DNA of 49,153 nt from a virus: IMG/VR virus record IMGVR_UViG_3300048592_001393, positions 1-49,153 of that record. One strand, 5' to 3'. The position numbers and the translations under genes are program-made. Of the stretch, positions 14,986 through 23,044 are shown in pieces (position 1 is the stretch's first letter; every line of letters begins with the position of its first letter). Under the pieces are notes generated by a model. The model did not search any database. It was not told where the DNA came from and saw only the letters and a program-made list of their open reading frames with translations.

Positions 14986-16578
14986 TCAGGCTGCTTTTCC
15001 TTCACCGTCTGTCGGATCGGGTTCGCTCGGATCCGGTTCCGGTTCAGCGGGTTCATCGACCGGGAGCGGGGCCCCTTCCTCAAGCGCGCGATCATAAACC
15101 AGCTTGGTTTCGAAGCTGTATTCGCCTGAGCCATAGCGCGACTGCGCGATTTCCTCGGCTGTCACGACTCCATTCGTGATATTCATATTGTCGATTTCGG
15201 CCTGGAGTTTCTGATTCGCCAGAATCACCGACTGCGGTTCCTGATAAAGCGGTTTGAATTCGATCGACCAGTCCTTCGGTTCCACACCCTTTGTCGGTCC
15301 TGACTTGTCAGCGAACACCAGTTTCAGGAACTGAACCAGCTGCGGTTTCAGTTTCGTTTCCTGGCAGTTCGAAACGCGATCGTAGTAAACGCGCATCTGA
15401 GCCTGGCCAGCTTCACCGAGCGACGCGCCTGGCGCTTCACCTAAGAGCACGTTATGCGGGTATTCCGAGCTGGCGACCATGCGCTTTTCCTGGCGATCAA
15501 GCAGTTCGGGCAAGCCGGTGACAGGCGTCGCCTTGCGCTCGAATTCCTCTTCTTTCCCTATGATCACCGAGCGCAGAACGGAGCGACAGTAATCGACAAG
15601 GTCGATGCGCGATTTTAAAAGCGCTTCCCCGTCCTCGCTGGACATGATTTCGTGCAGGTTTTCGATCTTAAAGACGGGCTGCGCGAAGTCAGTGACCAGA
15701 ACGCTGGCGCTGTCCTGTCCGACCGAATAGTTCCGAATCGAGTTCCAGCGCTTGTTCAAAATCGAATCGTGCCAGTATCCGTTTTCGATGAACAGCTGGC
15801 GGGGCAATGTTTCCCCGTCGAATCGAATCAGGCGCGACGCATGAATCGTGACACCCGACACGACGCGCGGTGCATTCGATTCTGCAGCGCTGACAGTGAT
15901 CGGACGACCGGTGTTCTGCGACCGTCGATTTCGAATCGCGGTGTCCTGCATGTTTTCGACGTTCCCCGTTCCGACACCGTCGGGGGTTAACATATATGTT
16001 GCCGGCATTCCATAACCAGGCTTGAGGGGATCGCTTTGAATGTCCTGATAGCTGAGTTCCCAGCGCGTGAATTCAGTCACGTACTTGAACCCGTTAATTG
16101 AAGCGGGGTTCAGAGGGAGCGCAAGCGACGATGCACCGTCGTTCACGACCGGCATCAGAGCTGAACCGCCATGCAAGCGCGCGTTTACCAGTGCCTGCAT
16201 GAACAAAGGTTTCCAGTTCAGAGTATTGTCGAGGTATTTCATAAAGTCCTGCGTCTGTTCCTCGGACCAGTCCGCGACCTTGATTTCGAAACCTTCCCTC
16301 ACCATGTCCTCTGCGATCATGGTGACTTGCTTCGCTGCGATCGGATCCGCTGCAAACATGCTTTCAGCGTCGCGCTGCGGAAGGGGTTCATATTCAATTT
16401 CTGCAGCGACGTTCTTATCTTTCCCAGCGACGCCTAGATTCGTTAGCTTGTTCACCCACCCGTCGGCTCTGTGAATCGCCTTTCCCATTCGACTCAGCAT
16501 CGTTCTGATTTTGCTGTCTGCCCTCGGTTCCGGTTTCCCTGATCCCCCCTGGCGGGTATTTGCGGCCACGTTCGTCAC
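14986..16578 (-). CDS. Portal protein, DUF1073-like, 530 aa
   Basis: The dodecameric portal at the packaging vertex. DUF1073 features: a helical N-terminus with the NARLHGGSALMPVV segment, a wing with strands (ASRLIRFDGETLPRQLF), EYPHNVLLGEAPGASLGEAG and a helical C-terminus. The tail is acidic and repetitive (EPAEPEPDPSEPDPTDGEG). The start is a GTG at 16578 with GGGAAGGGAAA just upstream. This makes a 164-base overlap with the terminase gene. Later in-frame ATGs lack a ribosome binding site. Confidence 0.88.
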   Translation of the reverse strand: MTNVAANTRQGGSGKPEPRADSKIRTMLSRMGKAIHRADGWVNKLTNLGVAGKDKNVAAEIEYEPLPQRDAESMFAADPIAAKQVTMIAEDMVREGFEIKVADWSEEQTQDFMKYLDNTLNWKPLFMQALVNARLHGGSALMPVVNDGASSLALPLNPASINGFKYVTEFTRWELSYQDIQSDPLKPGYGMPATYMLTPDGVGTGNVENMQDTAIRNRRSQNTGRPITVSAAESNAPRVVSGVTIHASRLIRFDGETLPRQLFIENGYWHDSILNKRWNSIRNYSVGQDSASVLVTDFAQPVFKIENLHEIMSSEDGEALLKSRIDLVDYCRSVLRSVIIGKEEEFERKATPVTGLPELLDRQEKRMVASSEYPHNVLLGEAPGASLGEAGQAQMRVYYDRVSNCQETKLKPQLVQFLKLVFADKSGPTKGVEPKDWSIEFKPLYQEPQSVILANQKLQAEIDNMNITNGVVTAEEIAQSRYGSGEYSFETKLVYDRALEEGAPLPVDEPAEPEPDPSEPDPTDGEGKAA

Positions 16579-18037
16579 GGCTTTCCCTTCCCAATAGTTT
16601 GCGCAAGTAGTGATTCTCGCCCTTGCTTAGATATTCCAGCGCCTGAGTCATGGCGTCAACCTGATCGTCGTTTTTGCCTTTCGGAAACAGACCTATCTCA
16701 CGTTTGAACGCGGCCACGTCAAAGCGCGCGATCTTTTCATCGGGAACCCAGACGTTCCCCGCTTCAATTTGCGGGCTGACAGCCTGCAAGCGGACTTCCT
16801 TGCTGTCCTTCGGGTAGACCGCGACGACGCCTGGAACCTCAAGCTGAATCGTTTCGATAATTGCTTCACCGTTCGCTTTTGCTTCGATCACCTTCGCGGT
16901 CGCGCTCGGATACTTGATAATCATTTCGATCAGCATGTCGATCGTTTTGTTTATCCCCCATCGTCCCAGCAATTGATCGACGATGAACTTTTCAATTCCG
17001 ATGCGTCCCCATACCTGAATCGAAACAGGATCGGATTTATCCGACTCCTTGAAATTGGCATCGACCGAAATGATCAGCTGGTCGAAGCGGTCGGGCATGG
17101 TGTGGTAAGTCTTAAACCATGCGGGGTTCACCATATTCCCGCCGTCGCTGTTCGGCTTGCCCTGATAAAGCGCGTTAAAGATCGCGGAACCAAGGTCGAT
17201 CTTAAGGCGTCCGAGGAACTTCGCGTCGCCTTTCCAGTTTGCCCAGAGGGGGAGCCCTTTTTCCTTCCGGGGATCGTCCGGGTGCATGCGCAGTTCTTTA
17301 TCGTCGGGATCACTGAGCGCAGGGAAGTTCATAACCTCCCATTGGCTGGCACCTTCCACGTTTTCAGACTGGTCGATCAGATATCCCGCAAGGTCGTCCT
17401 GGTGCCAGCGTGTGTGCATCACGATAATGTTTGCGTTCAGACTGCAGCGAGTCATGGCTACCGCATTAAACCACTCGACCATTTTTTTTCTATACTCGGG
17501 GTTCATCGCATCCTGCATATCCTTGATCGGATCATCGACGATGAACAGCGGGTTCGCGCTCTTACCGGTCGTAGCCCCGCCTATACCCGTTGTGTAAAGG
17601 TATCCCCGTTCGCTGGTATGGACTTCCTTTTCGGTTCGCTTCGCTCTGACTTCCGGTGCGATTTTCACTTCGGGAAAGATCGCGCGATAGGTGCCCGACG
17701 CCATAACCGCCTGGCATTCCCTATTGAAACCGTTCGACAGCTCGGCTGCATAGGACGCAGCTATGATTTTCGCTTTCCCCTTCGTCTGTCCCATGAGCCA
17801 CGCAGGGAACAGACGACTGATCAGCTCCGATTTTCCATATTGCGGGGGAACTGTAATGATCAGGCGCTGTCCCTGTTCACGCGCCAGGCGAGTCAGGCGG
17901 TCGCAAATTATTTCATGGTGAAAGTTCGCGCTGAAGTCTTGTTTGATTTCGTGAACGAATTCGAAGAAATCGTCGCGCGCAGCTTTGAGGTCTGCAGCGC
18001 GAAGCGCACTAAGCAGTTCCTTGGGATCGTCTGCCAT
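16415..18037 (-). CDS. Terminase large subunit, 540 aa
   Basis: The ATPase/nuclease that packages DNA. The Walker A-like motif is in ITVPPQYGKSELISRLFP (residues about 61-78), and the Walker B region is ANPLFIVDDPIKDMQD. The coupling motif region is IIVMHTRWHQDDLAGY. The nuclease domain shows LIISVDANFKESDKSD, then FIVDQLLGRWG, and the C-terminal KNDDQVDAMTQALEYLSKG. The last ~60 residues are charged and low complexity and are encoded in the overlap with the portal. The N-terminus overlaps the small subunit gene by 29 bases. Confidence 0.93.
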   Translation of the reverse strand: MADDPKELLSALRAADLKAARDDFFEFVHEIKQDFSANFHHEIICDRLTRLAREQGQRLIITVPPQYGKSELISRLFPAWLMGQTKGKAKIIAASYAAELSNGFNRECQAVMASGTYRAIFPEVKIAPEVRAKRTEKEVHTSERGYLYTTGIGGATTGKSANPLFIVDDPIKDMQDAMNPEYRKKMVEWFNAVAMTRCSLNANIIVMHTRWHQDDLAGYLIDQSENVEGASQWEVMNFPALSDPDDKELRMHPDDPRKEKGLPLWANWKGDAKFLGRLKIDLGSAIFNALYQGKPNSDGGNMVNPAWFKTYHTMPDRFDQLIISVDANFKESDKSDPVSIQVWGRIGIEKFIVDQLLGRWGINKTIDMLIEMIIKYPSATAKVIEAKANGEAIIETIQLEVPGVVAVYPKDSKEVRLQAVSPQIEAGNVWVPDEKIARFDVAAFKREIGLFPKGKNDDQVDAMTQALEYLSKGENHYLRKLLGRESRDERGRKYPPGGIRETGTEGRQQNQNDAESNGKGDSQSRRVGEQANESRRRWER

Positions 18038-18440
18038 TGCGTCTTTCCCTTCGCTTCAGGCGCGCTTCGATTTCAGCTTCGATTTCCTCGGGAGTTCTGT
18101 CGTCCAGCTGGGGAGTGTCACCGGAACCGGTGTCGATCTTATCTTTTTGCCCGCAGTATTGTTTGCCCAACCATATAAGCATCGTGACATTGCCGTCCAC
18201 GACACCTTTTTTCCACTGCCGGCGTCGGATGGAAATTTTACCGTATTCCCGCTTTTTAGCGGAAAGCTCGGAAAATTTGATCCCGTAGTGTTCGACCACG
18301 CGCTTTTCCAGCGTCTTTTGGTCGCACTCGAAAAACATCGCGCATTCCTCAAGTGTGCATTGCATCTTAAGGAGCGATTCGAGGCGCTTGAATTCCTTTT
18401 CGTCCGTTGGTCCCTTGATTTTCGGTCCGCGTCTGGCCAT
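18009..18440 (-). CDS. Terminase small subunit, 143 aa
   Basis: It directly precedes the large subunit and overlaps it. The N-terminal half is a helix-turn-helix region (QCTLEECAMFFECDQKTLEK) of the type that recognises packaging DNA, and the C-terminal half is a charged helix (ERRNGRRSQG end). The length is normal for small terminases. GGGAGG lies before the ATG. Confidence 0.85.
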   Translation of the reverse strand: MARRGPKIKGPTDEKEFKRLESLLKMQCTLEECAMFFECDQKTLEKRVVEHYGIKFSELSAKKREYGKISIRRRQWKKGVVDGNVTMLIWLGKQYCGQKDKIDTGSGDTPQLDDRTPEEIEAEIEARLKRRERRNGRRSQGTA

Positions 18441-18469
18441 GTGAAAACCTCCCTCGGTTTCACTATGCC

Positions 18470-18886
18470 TTAGACCGTAGGCGGAAACCAGCCTAGACGG
18501 GTGTGAATTCGGTAGTTATCGTCTGGCAGACACCAGGGCATTCCACACTTAACGCATTTCATGGGAGCGCCGCGGCGAATCGAATCGCCCTGAAAGTGAC
18601 CGCTGGTTATCTGTTCATCGAAGCGCAGTTTTTTTACGACGTAAGCAATATGCGCCTGGCAGTGTGAATTGGGGCAGGTGATTTCCATGCCTATATCAAG
18701 GTATGGTTTCCGCATTGGGTCCATACCGAATTTTCTGGGAGTGACCATAACAGCCAAACCCTTGCGCAGCTGCGCGTCGTGTTCTTCGACGTGCTTTTCG
18801 ATTTGCGGCATCATGCGCTTGATTTCTTCAGGCGTCGCCTTGCGGAACCCCTTCGGTATTTTGCTTTGGTTCTGGTCCTGATTCAT
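18470..18886 (-). CDS. Unknown protein with zinc-ribbon cysteines, 138 aa
   Basis: It lies just before the terminase. A charged helical first part (PEEIKRMMPQIEKHVEEHDA) is followed by two paired cysteine sets (CPNSHC and CVKCGMPWC), which fits a small zinc-binding fold. The DNA packaging neighbourhood suggests a DNA-related role, which is inference. The start overlaps the next upstream gene by 59 bases, and the stop is close to the terminase operon. Confidence 0.65.
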   Translation of the reverse strand: MNQDQNQSKIPKGFRKATPEEIKRMMPQIEKHVEEHDAQLRKGLAVMVTPRKFGMDPMRKPYLDIGMEITCPNSHCQAHIAYVVKKLRFDEQITSGHFQGDSIRRGAPMKCVKCGMPWCLPDDNYRIHTRLGWFPPTV

Positions 18887-19121
18887 ATTCGCTTAGTTCC
18901 TCAACCTTGATAATCATTTCATGCGTCGCAGCGATCAGCGCTGCAGCTTCGGCCAATTTAACCGCAGCCTGGGACCTGATTTCCAGCGCTTTTTGAACAA
19001 GCGTCTGGTGCCCGCTTGCGACAGGAACGCGCAGCGAATTAAAAAGGTCGGTCTGCATCAGTGCAAGTTTGTTCAATAGAGCATAGGTCGGAGCGCTGTC
19101 GGTTTTCTTCACCGGAAACAC
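18828..19121 (-). CDS. Unknown helical protein, 97 aa
   Basis: An all-helical, Ala-rich middle (IRSQAAVKLAEAAALIAATH) with an acidic, Pro-containing C-terminus. No family is recognised. It overlaps the genes on both sides, so it belongs to the pre-terminase operon. Confidence 0.55.
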   Translation of the reverse strand: MFPVKKTDSAPTYALLNKLALMQTDLFNSLRVPVASGHQTLVQKALEIRSQAAVKLAEAAALIAATHEMIIKVEELSEYESGPEPKQNTEGVPQGDA

Positions 19122-19321
19122 TCAGCCACCAGACACACCAGCGCAGCCAATCCCATGGACTCGAAGGGCTTCGGAGAGTAGGCTGCAGTGCCGACGATCA
19201 CACCTGCATAGCACAATGCCTTTACGGTCTTTTCCATAATCCAGCGACGTTTTTTGCGTTTGCGTTCATAGGAAGTGTTCTGCAAGGTCGAAAACATATT
19301 CAGATACAGCGCATCACTCAC
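19109..19321 (-). CDS. Small membrane protein, 70 aa
   Basis: A basic N-terminus (ERKRKKRRW) and two short hydrophobic stretches (VKALCYAGVIVGTAAY and MGLAALVCLVAECF). The start is a GTG at 19321 with AGGGG nine bases upstream. An internal ATG (19237) would give a 42-aa form. The size and topology allow a holin or membrane-modulating role, but there is no direct evidence. Confidence 0.55.
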   Translation of the reverse strand: MSDALYLNMFSTLQNTSYERKRKKRRWIMEKTVKALCYAGVIVGTAAYSPKPFESMGLAALVCLVAECFR

Positions 19322-19416
19322 GATCTAAACCCCTTAAAAAAGCGTTCGATATCTTGTGAGCCGATCCCTTGGGGGACAGGCTGAATACGTTTCATTGGCT
19401 AAGTGAAAAAACCTTA

Positions 19417-19560
19417 TCACCGGGACGCAAAAATTTCCAGCGCCTTTGCAGCGACTCGCAGTGTTTGGATCAGGATTTCAGCTATGGGATTTGCCATCGC
19501 AGCAATGGCGATTGTGATAATTACGACGCGCTTTAAGCGTCCTTCGGGAATCTTATCCAC
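19417..19560 (-). CDS. Very small membrane protein, 47 aa
   Basis: The open frame extends upstream to 19761, but that part reads as shadow sequence (Arg/His-rich). The GTG at 19560 has AAAAAGGATGC upstream. The product has one hydrophobic segment (VVIITIAIAAMANPIAEILI) flanked by positive charges. Adjacent to the 70-aa membrane protein. Possible holin partner; function unknown. Confidence 0.45.
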   Translation of the reverse strand: MDKIPEGRLKRVVIITIAIAAMANPIAEILIQTLRVAAKALEIFASR

Positions 19561-19637
19561 GCGCTTGCATCCTTTTTCAGTTTGCGGGCCACGCCTTTTT
19601 AGATCATAGCCCGTCGTCCGATGCAGCGCCAGTGGGC

Positions 19638-19805
19638 CTATTGATCGGTGTCGTCCTCTGCGGGTTCTTCGTCGTCCGGGAGCTGAAAGAATATGCGCGT
19701 GAGCGCAAGCGCTGTTTCGCTGTTCACTCTGTCTTTTGAATCGAATTCCTTGAACACACAATAAATGTGTTCGACAGTGTCTTTGTCAGACTGCGAAAGT
19801 TGCAT
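19638..19805 (-). CDS. Unknown acidic protein, 55 aa
   Basis: The ATG at 19805 has GGAG nine bases upstream (CCCGGAGCAAAAACG), so it is preferred over the TTG at 19829. It begins MQLSQSDKDTVEHIYCVFKE and has an acidic tail (PDDEEPAEDDTDQ). No family is recognised. Confidence 0.5.
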   Translation of the reverse strand: MQLSQSDKDTVEHIYCVFKEFDSKDRVNSETALALTRIFFQLPDDEEPAEDDTDQ

Positions 19806-19825
19806 CGTTTTTGCTCCGGGTTGAT

Positions 19826-20059
19826 TCAATGGAAAATCATATCTGAATTCGGATCGACCAATTCACTCAGAAACACCAATGCAGCATGAATAGCGGAATT
19901 CAAGGAATGAATCATGGAAGGAATTCGACGGGAAATTATGTTTGAAAGTTTGGAAAGCATGCGCATGTGATTTTCGTTTCGTCGTGTGAAGGTGTCCGAT
20001 ACTGAACGTGCGGGAAACCTGAACGACTTCATGCTAGCAGAGGGGGATGCGTGATACAA
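19826..20059 (-). CDS. Doubtful small ORF, 77 aa
   Basis: An open frame with a TTG start and only weak ribosome binding context for later ATGs (20032, 19966). The C-terminal third (IHAALVFLSELVDPNSDM) could be a helix. It lies behind a structured leader (20109-20173). I include it with low confidence because the interval otherwise holds nothing. Confidence 0.25.
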   Translation of the reverse strand: MYHASPSASMKSFRFPARSVSDTFTRRNENHMRMLSKLSNIISRRIPSMIHSLNSAIHAALVFLSELVDPNSDMIFH

Positions 20060-20108
20060 TAGGGCCTTGCGGTCCCGCTCACGCGGACTTGCATGAACCC
20101 ATTTTCAG

Positions 20109-20173
20109 TCCTGGTCGGTCTGCGCGCGCTGTTTAGGGTGCTCTTTTCAGCCTCGCAGGTTCCCCGACCAGGA
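20109..20173. other. Long-range hairpin enclosing leader motif copy 3
   Basis: TCCTGGTCGG (20109-20118) and CCGACCAGGA (20164-20173) are perfect 10-base complements. The 45-base loop holds GCGCGCGC and the AAAAGAGCACC motif (20137-20147, minus strand). It lies in a 125-base gap after the 20184-20486 gene. It may be a structured leader RNA, an attenuator or a regulatory target; the lack of a T-run argues against a simple terminator. Confidence 0.5.
20137..20147 (-). repeat. Leader motif AAAAGAGCACC, copy 3
   Basis: It lies in the loop of the 20109-20173 hairpin and, unlike the other copies, is not adjacent to a start codon. Confidence 0.5.
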
Positions 20174-20183
20174 CTTCCATCCC

Positions 20184-20486
20184 TCAGTTATAAGCCTGAC
20201 TTTTCATCAGCGAAACGAACGATGCGCGATTGCGCTCCCTGATAACCTCATGGAAGTAAGCTTCGGCTGTTTTTCTTTTGCGTCCTTTCGCCACAGCGAC
20301 GACAGCGCGGTTTGTCCAGCCTGGTGCGACCTTCGGGACCTTGGAACGTGGGTTCGCGTGGTCAGCACGATACGCCGACCTTGTTTCGCATCTTTCGGGA
20401 CAGTGTTCGACGACATAAAACTGGTCTGCAATTTCGACAAGAAAAATACCGATATTTTGCCTGACAATCTGCGGTGCGTTTTCCAT
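20184..20486 (-). CDS. Unknown basic protein, 100 aa
   Basis: The N-terminus reads as strands (IVRQNIGIFLVEIADQFYVV), then a basic region with VAKGRKRKTAEAYFHEVIRE. The ATG follows AAGGCTTGAAAAGCG. The competing overlapping frame (20207-20617) is Ser/Arg-rich and looks like a shadow. The positive charge suggests nucleic-acid binding, which is speculative. Confidence 0.55.
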   Translation of the reverse strand: MENAPQIVRQNIGIFLVEIADQFYVVEHCPERCETRSAYRADHANPRSKVPKVAPGWTNRAVVAVAKGRKRKTAEAYFHEVIRERNRASFVSLMKSQAYN

Positions 20487-20501
20487 CGCTTTTCAAGCCT
20501 T

Positions 20502-21119
20502 TCAAGCCTTGCCTGAATTTTTCGCCCGTACTGCATATCTAAACCCCCAGTAGTTTTTCCAGACCTGTTCCAGTGCTTCCATGTGCTGTTCAACTTCGTC
20601 GGGATCGGTCCCTGCAAAACTGAACCGCGCTTTGAACGCTGAAAGATTGGGGGACGAATGTATATACTCTTTCAGCTTGGAAAAATCCCCACTGAAAAAG
20701 GTCGATAAAACATACTCCAGGTATTGAGCCCCTGAAAGCTTCCGGTCCTCGGTGTCGGGGATGAACTGCGTCGCGGACTGGACCGCCAGCGGCGCGTTCG
20801 GGTTCAGCTTGGTATCCTTGCCCGGAATTCCCTTCGCCATTACTGAATGAATATAGAGCCAGCCGCCTGGCACTTTGACTCGCTTTAGACTTTCCGCGCT
20901 GACTTCGGTCGTGTTGAATATCAGGTTCTGCGCCTGGTGCTCGGCTATTGTTATGTCCCGCTCCCGCAGGTATTCCGCTTCCCATGCTGCATAGCGGGTT
21001 TCGCGCTCAAACTGACTCAGCTCCTGCGCATAAGCTTCGGTGCCAGCGACAGCCAGCAAATTGAAGTCCATTTTCTGAGCCCAGTTGGACTTGAGTTTTT
21101 CCAGTTCGGTTCGGTCCAT
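20502..21119 (-). CDS. Unknown helical protein, 205 aa
   Basis: The first gene of this leftward block, preceded by an extended -10 promoter (21149-21154). The protein is soluble and rich in Glu/Ala helices (YAQELSQFERETRYAAWEAE), with one strand-rich segment (VPGGWLYIHSVMAKGIPG) in the middle. No domain is recognised. The start has AAGAGGAAAACT upstream. Confidence 0.6.
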   Translation of the reverse strand: MDRTELEKLKSNWAQKMDFNLLAVAGTEAYAQELSQFERETRYAAWEAEYLRERDITIAEHQAQNLIFNTTEVSAESLKRVKVPGGWLYIHSVMAKGIPGKDTKLNPNAPLAVQSATQFIPDTEDRKLSGAQYLEYVLSTFFSGDFSKLKEYIHSSPNLSAFKARFSFAGTDPDEVEQHMEALEQVWKNYWGFRYAVRAKNSGKA

Positions 21120-21148
21120 AGTTTTCCTCTTAAAATTCCGACGTGGTT

Positions 21149-21154
21149 TTTATA
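21149..21154 (-). promoter_or_regulatory. Extended -10 promoter for the 20502-21119 gene
   Basis: On the minus strand TGGTATAAA contains a TG-n-TATAAA extended -10 box about 30 bases before the ATG at 21119. Called by eye; the -35 is weak. Confidence 0.4.
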
Positions 21155-21194
21155 CCATGCTGGGATTAGATAACATTTCAGCCCGAGGAATAGC

Positions 21195-21461
21195 ATGGAA
21201 AACGACCTGGAAATTCAGGACCAGACCGCCGAAGAAGAAACCCCCAAGGCGAAAGCTGACAAAGTCGAAAAGGAAAACCCTACGACTTTCGTTGCCTTGA
21301 TTCGCTATAAGCAGGGGGACCTGGAAAGGGACGGGTGGGTTATTGATTCAAACAAAGGGAAGTTTCAGGAAAAACTTTCCGATCCGAGGGTTCTGGAAGT
21401 TCACCATATCTTTAAAGGTAAAAAGGTTCCGTTTGCTTTGAAGAACGTAGTCTGGTTTTAA
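21195..21461 (+). CDS. Unknown charged protein, 88 aa, transcribed rightward
   Basis: A lone rightward gene between two leftward blocks, starting at an ATG behind GAGGAATAGC. The first third is acidic and lysine-rich (ETPKAKADKVEKENPTTF), then a strand-rich part (VALIRYKQGDLERDGWVIDS) and a C-terminal VHHIFKGKKVPF. The opposite orientation and its own terminator (21513-21549) suggest independent expression, perhaps in the lysogen (moron pattern). Confidence 0.6.
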   Translation: MENDLEIQDQTAEEETPKAKADKVEKENPTTFVALIRYKQGDLERDGWVIDSNKGKFQEKLSDPRVLEVHHIFKGKKVPFALKNVVWF

Positions 21462-21512
21462 TGGGAGCATTCCGAACGATAGTTTGGAAGGTTTAAATCA
21501 TCTAGTTCTGAG

Positions 21513-21549
21513 CGACCGAGGAAACCTAAAAAGTTCCCCGGTCGTTTTT
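21513..21549 (+). terminator. Terminator of the 21195-21461 gene
   Basis: CGACCGAGGAA (21513-21523) pairs with TTCCCCGGTCG (21534-21544) with one mismatch. A TTTTT run (21545-21549) follows. Confidence 0.75.
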
Positions 21550-21552
21550 CTT

Positions 21553-22419
21553 TCAGTAGTCCTCTGCGGATTTCCCGTCGTAAAGCTTGCAGTGCTGACA
21601 GCTCTTATCATACCAGGCCATGGGATCACCGTCCGCACTCCCAGGCATGAAAGGCGGTCGTCCTGCGGTCGAAGGGGTATGCGGGGGACGCATCCCGGAA
21701 CCGCCTGGGGTACTCTTTTCGATCGCACGCTGCGCGCGTTCCTGGCTTTCCCCGCCATTGGTCACGGCATCAAAGCAAGCCTGGTCGTTCAGAGCGCATT
21801 GCTGTTTGACGTAGTCGATTCGCTTTTGAATGTCGCCCTTCATTTCGTTCACCTTGGTTATGCAGACACCCGACCAGACCGAGCATGCTGCGGTGAACAG
21901 TTCCTTGAACTTTTGAAGCTTCGACGCCATTGCGGTACAGTAGACAGCTCCACCACTGCATGCAGCTGCGATATATTCCAGCTGCGCCTTTTCGGTTTCC
22001 TTCCGCGCGATCCACATAGATTCGGGGTGGTGTTCTTCGGCAACGTCCCGAGCCCTGGCATAGTCCGCCTGGACTTCCTCGGTCACGTTCCGGTCGATCG
22101 TCCCGAGGTATGCGCCTGTGTCCTTCCTATACATACGGAACCCCCAGTCCGTTGCGCCTGTCACTGGCTGGGGGTTTACTGACTCGCATCGGATATAAGT
22201 GTCGCCCTGGCAGACCTGCCTTGCAGCGACGATCAGGTCCCCTGCAGCTGCAGCGGTCCATTCAAGGCGCTTCGGGAGCAAACCCGAAGGGATCGCCTTG
22301 GAAGGTTCGGGCAATGGCCAGACCGATAGGGGACCGTCCAGACCTAAATCCGGTTTGTATGGCTCACGACCATACAGTAGGGAAGGGAGCAAGCAAACGA
22401 CAGCGACCAGTCGTTTCAT
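21553..22419 (-). CDS. Exported Cys-rich protein, 288 aa
   Basis: A clear signal peptide (MKRLVAVVCLLPSLLYG) is followed by a mature part with about ten cysteines arranged in pairs (CQGDTYIRCES; ACSGGAVYC; ACSVWSGVC; QQCALNDQAC; SCQHC). This predicts a disulfide-bonded periplasmic or surface protein. The C-terminus before the last Cys pair is Pro/Gly-rich and flexible. It overlaps the membrane protein upstream by 4 bases, so the two probably act together. No named family is recognised; superinfection exclusion or host-surface alteration are possible roles. Confidence 0.7.
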   Translation of the reverse strand: MKRLVAVVCLLPSLLYGREPYKPDLGLDGPLSVWPLPEPSKAIPSGLLPKRLEWTAAAAGDLIVAARQVCQGDTYIRCESVNPQPVTGATDWGFRMYRKDTGAYLGTIDRNVTEEVQADYARARDVAEEHHPESMWIARKETEKAQLEYIAAACSGGAVYCTAMASKLQKFKELFTAACSVWSGVCITKVNEMKGDIQKRIDYVKQQCALNDQACFDAVTNGGESQERAQRAIEKSTPGGSGMRPPHTPSTAGRPPFMPGSADGDPMAWYDKSCQHCKLYDGKSAEDY

Positions 22420-22760
22420 TTGCTTCGCTCCGATTCGAGTTTCTTCGCGCGTGCGTCAAGGTATTCCTGAACCCCAGCGCGATCGTTCGCAGGTCCCCAT
22501 ACATATTTCAGGTAAACGAACCAGCCGGTGATCCCGAGGACGACGACGAACACTGATCCGATCGCCATGCGTTCCACACGCGAGGACCTAAAGGACCGGT
22601 CCAGTAGGGTTTCAGGCTTTCCCGAGCGCATGCGGGACAGTTGAGCCATGGCAAGGGCAAACATGGGGAACCATGCGTCCACCCAGGTCCAGCCCTGAAA
22701 CAAACCGATGAACCCCAGAACGACTGCGCCATACCACAGATAATGAAATTCGAACTTCAT
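22416..22760 (-). CDS. Membrane protein, 114 aa
   Basis: Two or three hydrophobic segments (WYGAVVLGFIGLFQGW, WVDAWFPMFALAMAQ, then IGSVFVVVLGITGWFVYLKY) and a charged cytoplasmic tail (YLDARAKKLESERSK). It is coupled to the exported protein downstream by an ATGA overlap. A pair of this kind could span the envelope. No family is recognised, and the topology also fits a holin candidate. Confidence 0.6.
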   Translation of the reverse strand: MKFEFHYLWYGAVVLGFIGLFQGWTWVDAWFPMFALAMAQLSRMRSGKPETLLDRSFRSSRVERMAIGSVFVVVLGITGWFVYLKYVWGPANDRAGVQEYLDARAKKLESERSK

Positions 22761-22978
22761 AGGGGATTTTCCTCACTTGATTCAAAAGGTTTAAAACTCA
22801 GCTGCAAGGTCCGCAGCTTTTCATCTAGTTTTTTATCGAAGCACTTTTCACATAAAAGGTCCCTGCTTGTCACTGGCGCAATGCCATAGGGCTGCATCAG
22901 TGTCCAGATTAGGTGCGCGTCGTATATCGCATTCGCTTGACTGATCGTCAATTCCTTCGCGCACTCGGGACACTTCAT
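22757..22978 (-). CDS. Small zinc-ribbon protein, 73 aa
   Basis: Two cysteine pairs (CPEC and CEKC) about 40 residues apart fit a small zinc ribbon. The remainder is helical. The ATG follows GGAACGAAAGGCC, part of which lies in a hairpin with upstream sequence (22981-23027). Function unknown. Confidence 0.55.
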   Translation of the reverse strand: MKCPECAKELTISQANAIYDAHLIWTLMQPYGIAPVTSRDLLCEKCFDKKLDEKLRTLQLSFKPFESSEENPL

Positions 22979-22980
22979 AG

Positions 22981-23027
22981 CTGGCCTTTCGTTCCTGGGT
23001 GATATTTCCAGGCACCATAAAGGCCAG
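22981..23027 (-). promoter_or_regulatory. Hairpin that can sequester the 22757-22978 start
   Basis: CTGGCCTTT (minus, 23027-23019) pairs with AAAGGCCAG (22989-22981), which includes the ribosome binding site of the 22757-22978 gene. It could dampen translation of this gene relative to the recombination gene before it. Confidence 0.4.
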
Positions 23028-23044
23028 CGCTGAATGAAGCAAGC

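Noticed and set aside
20207-20617. 136-aa minus-strand ORF
   Set aside because: It overlaps 20184-20486 almost fully; its product is a Ser/Arg-rich shadow.
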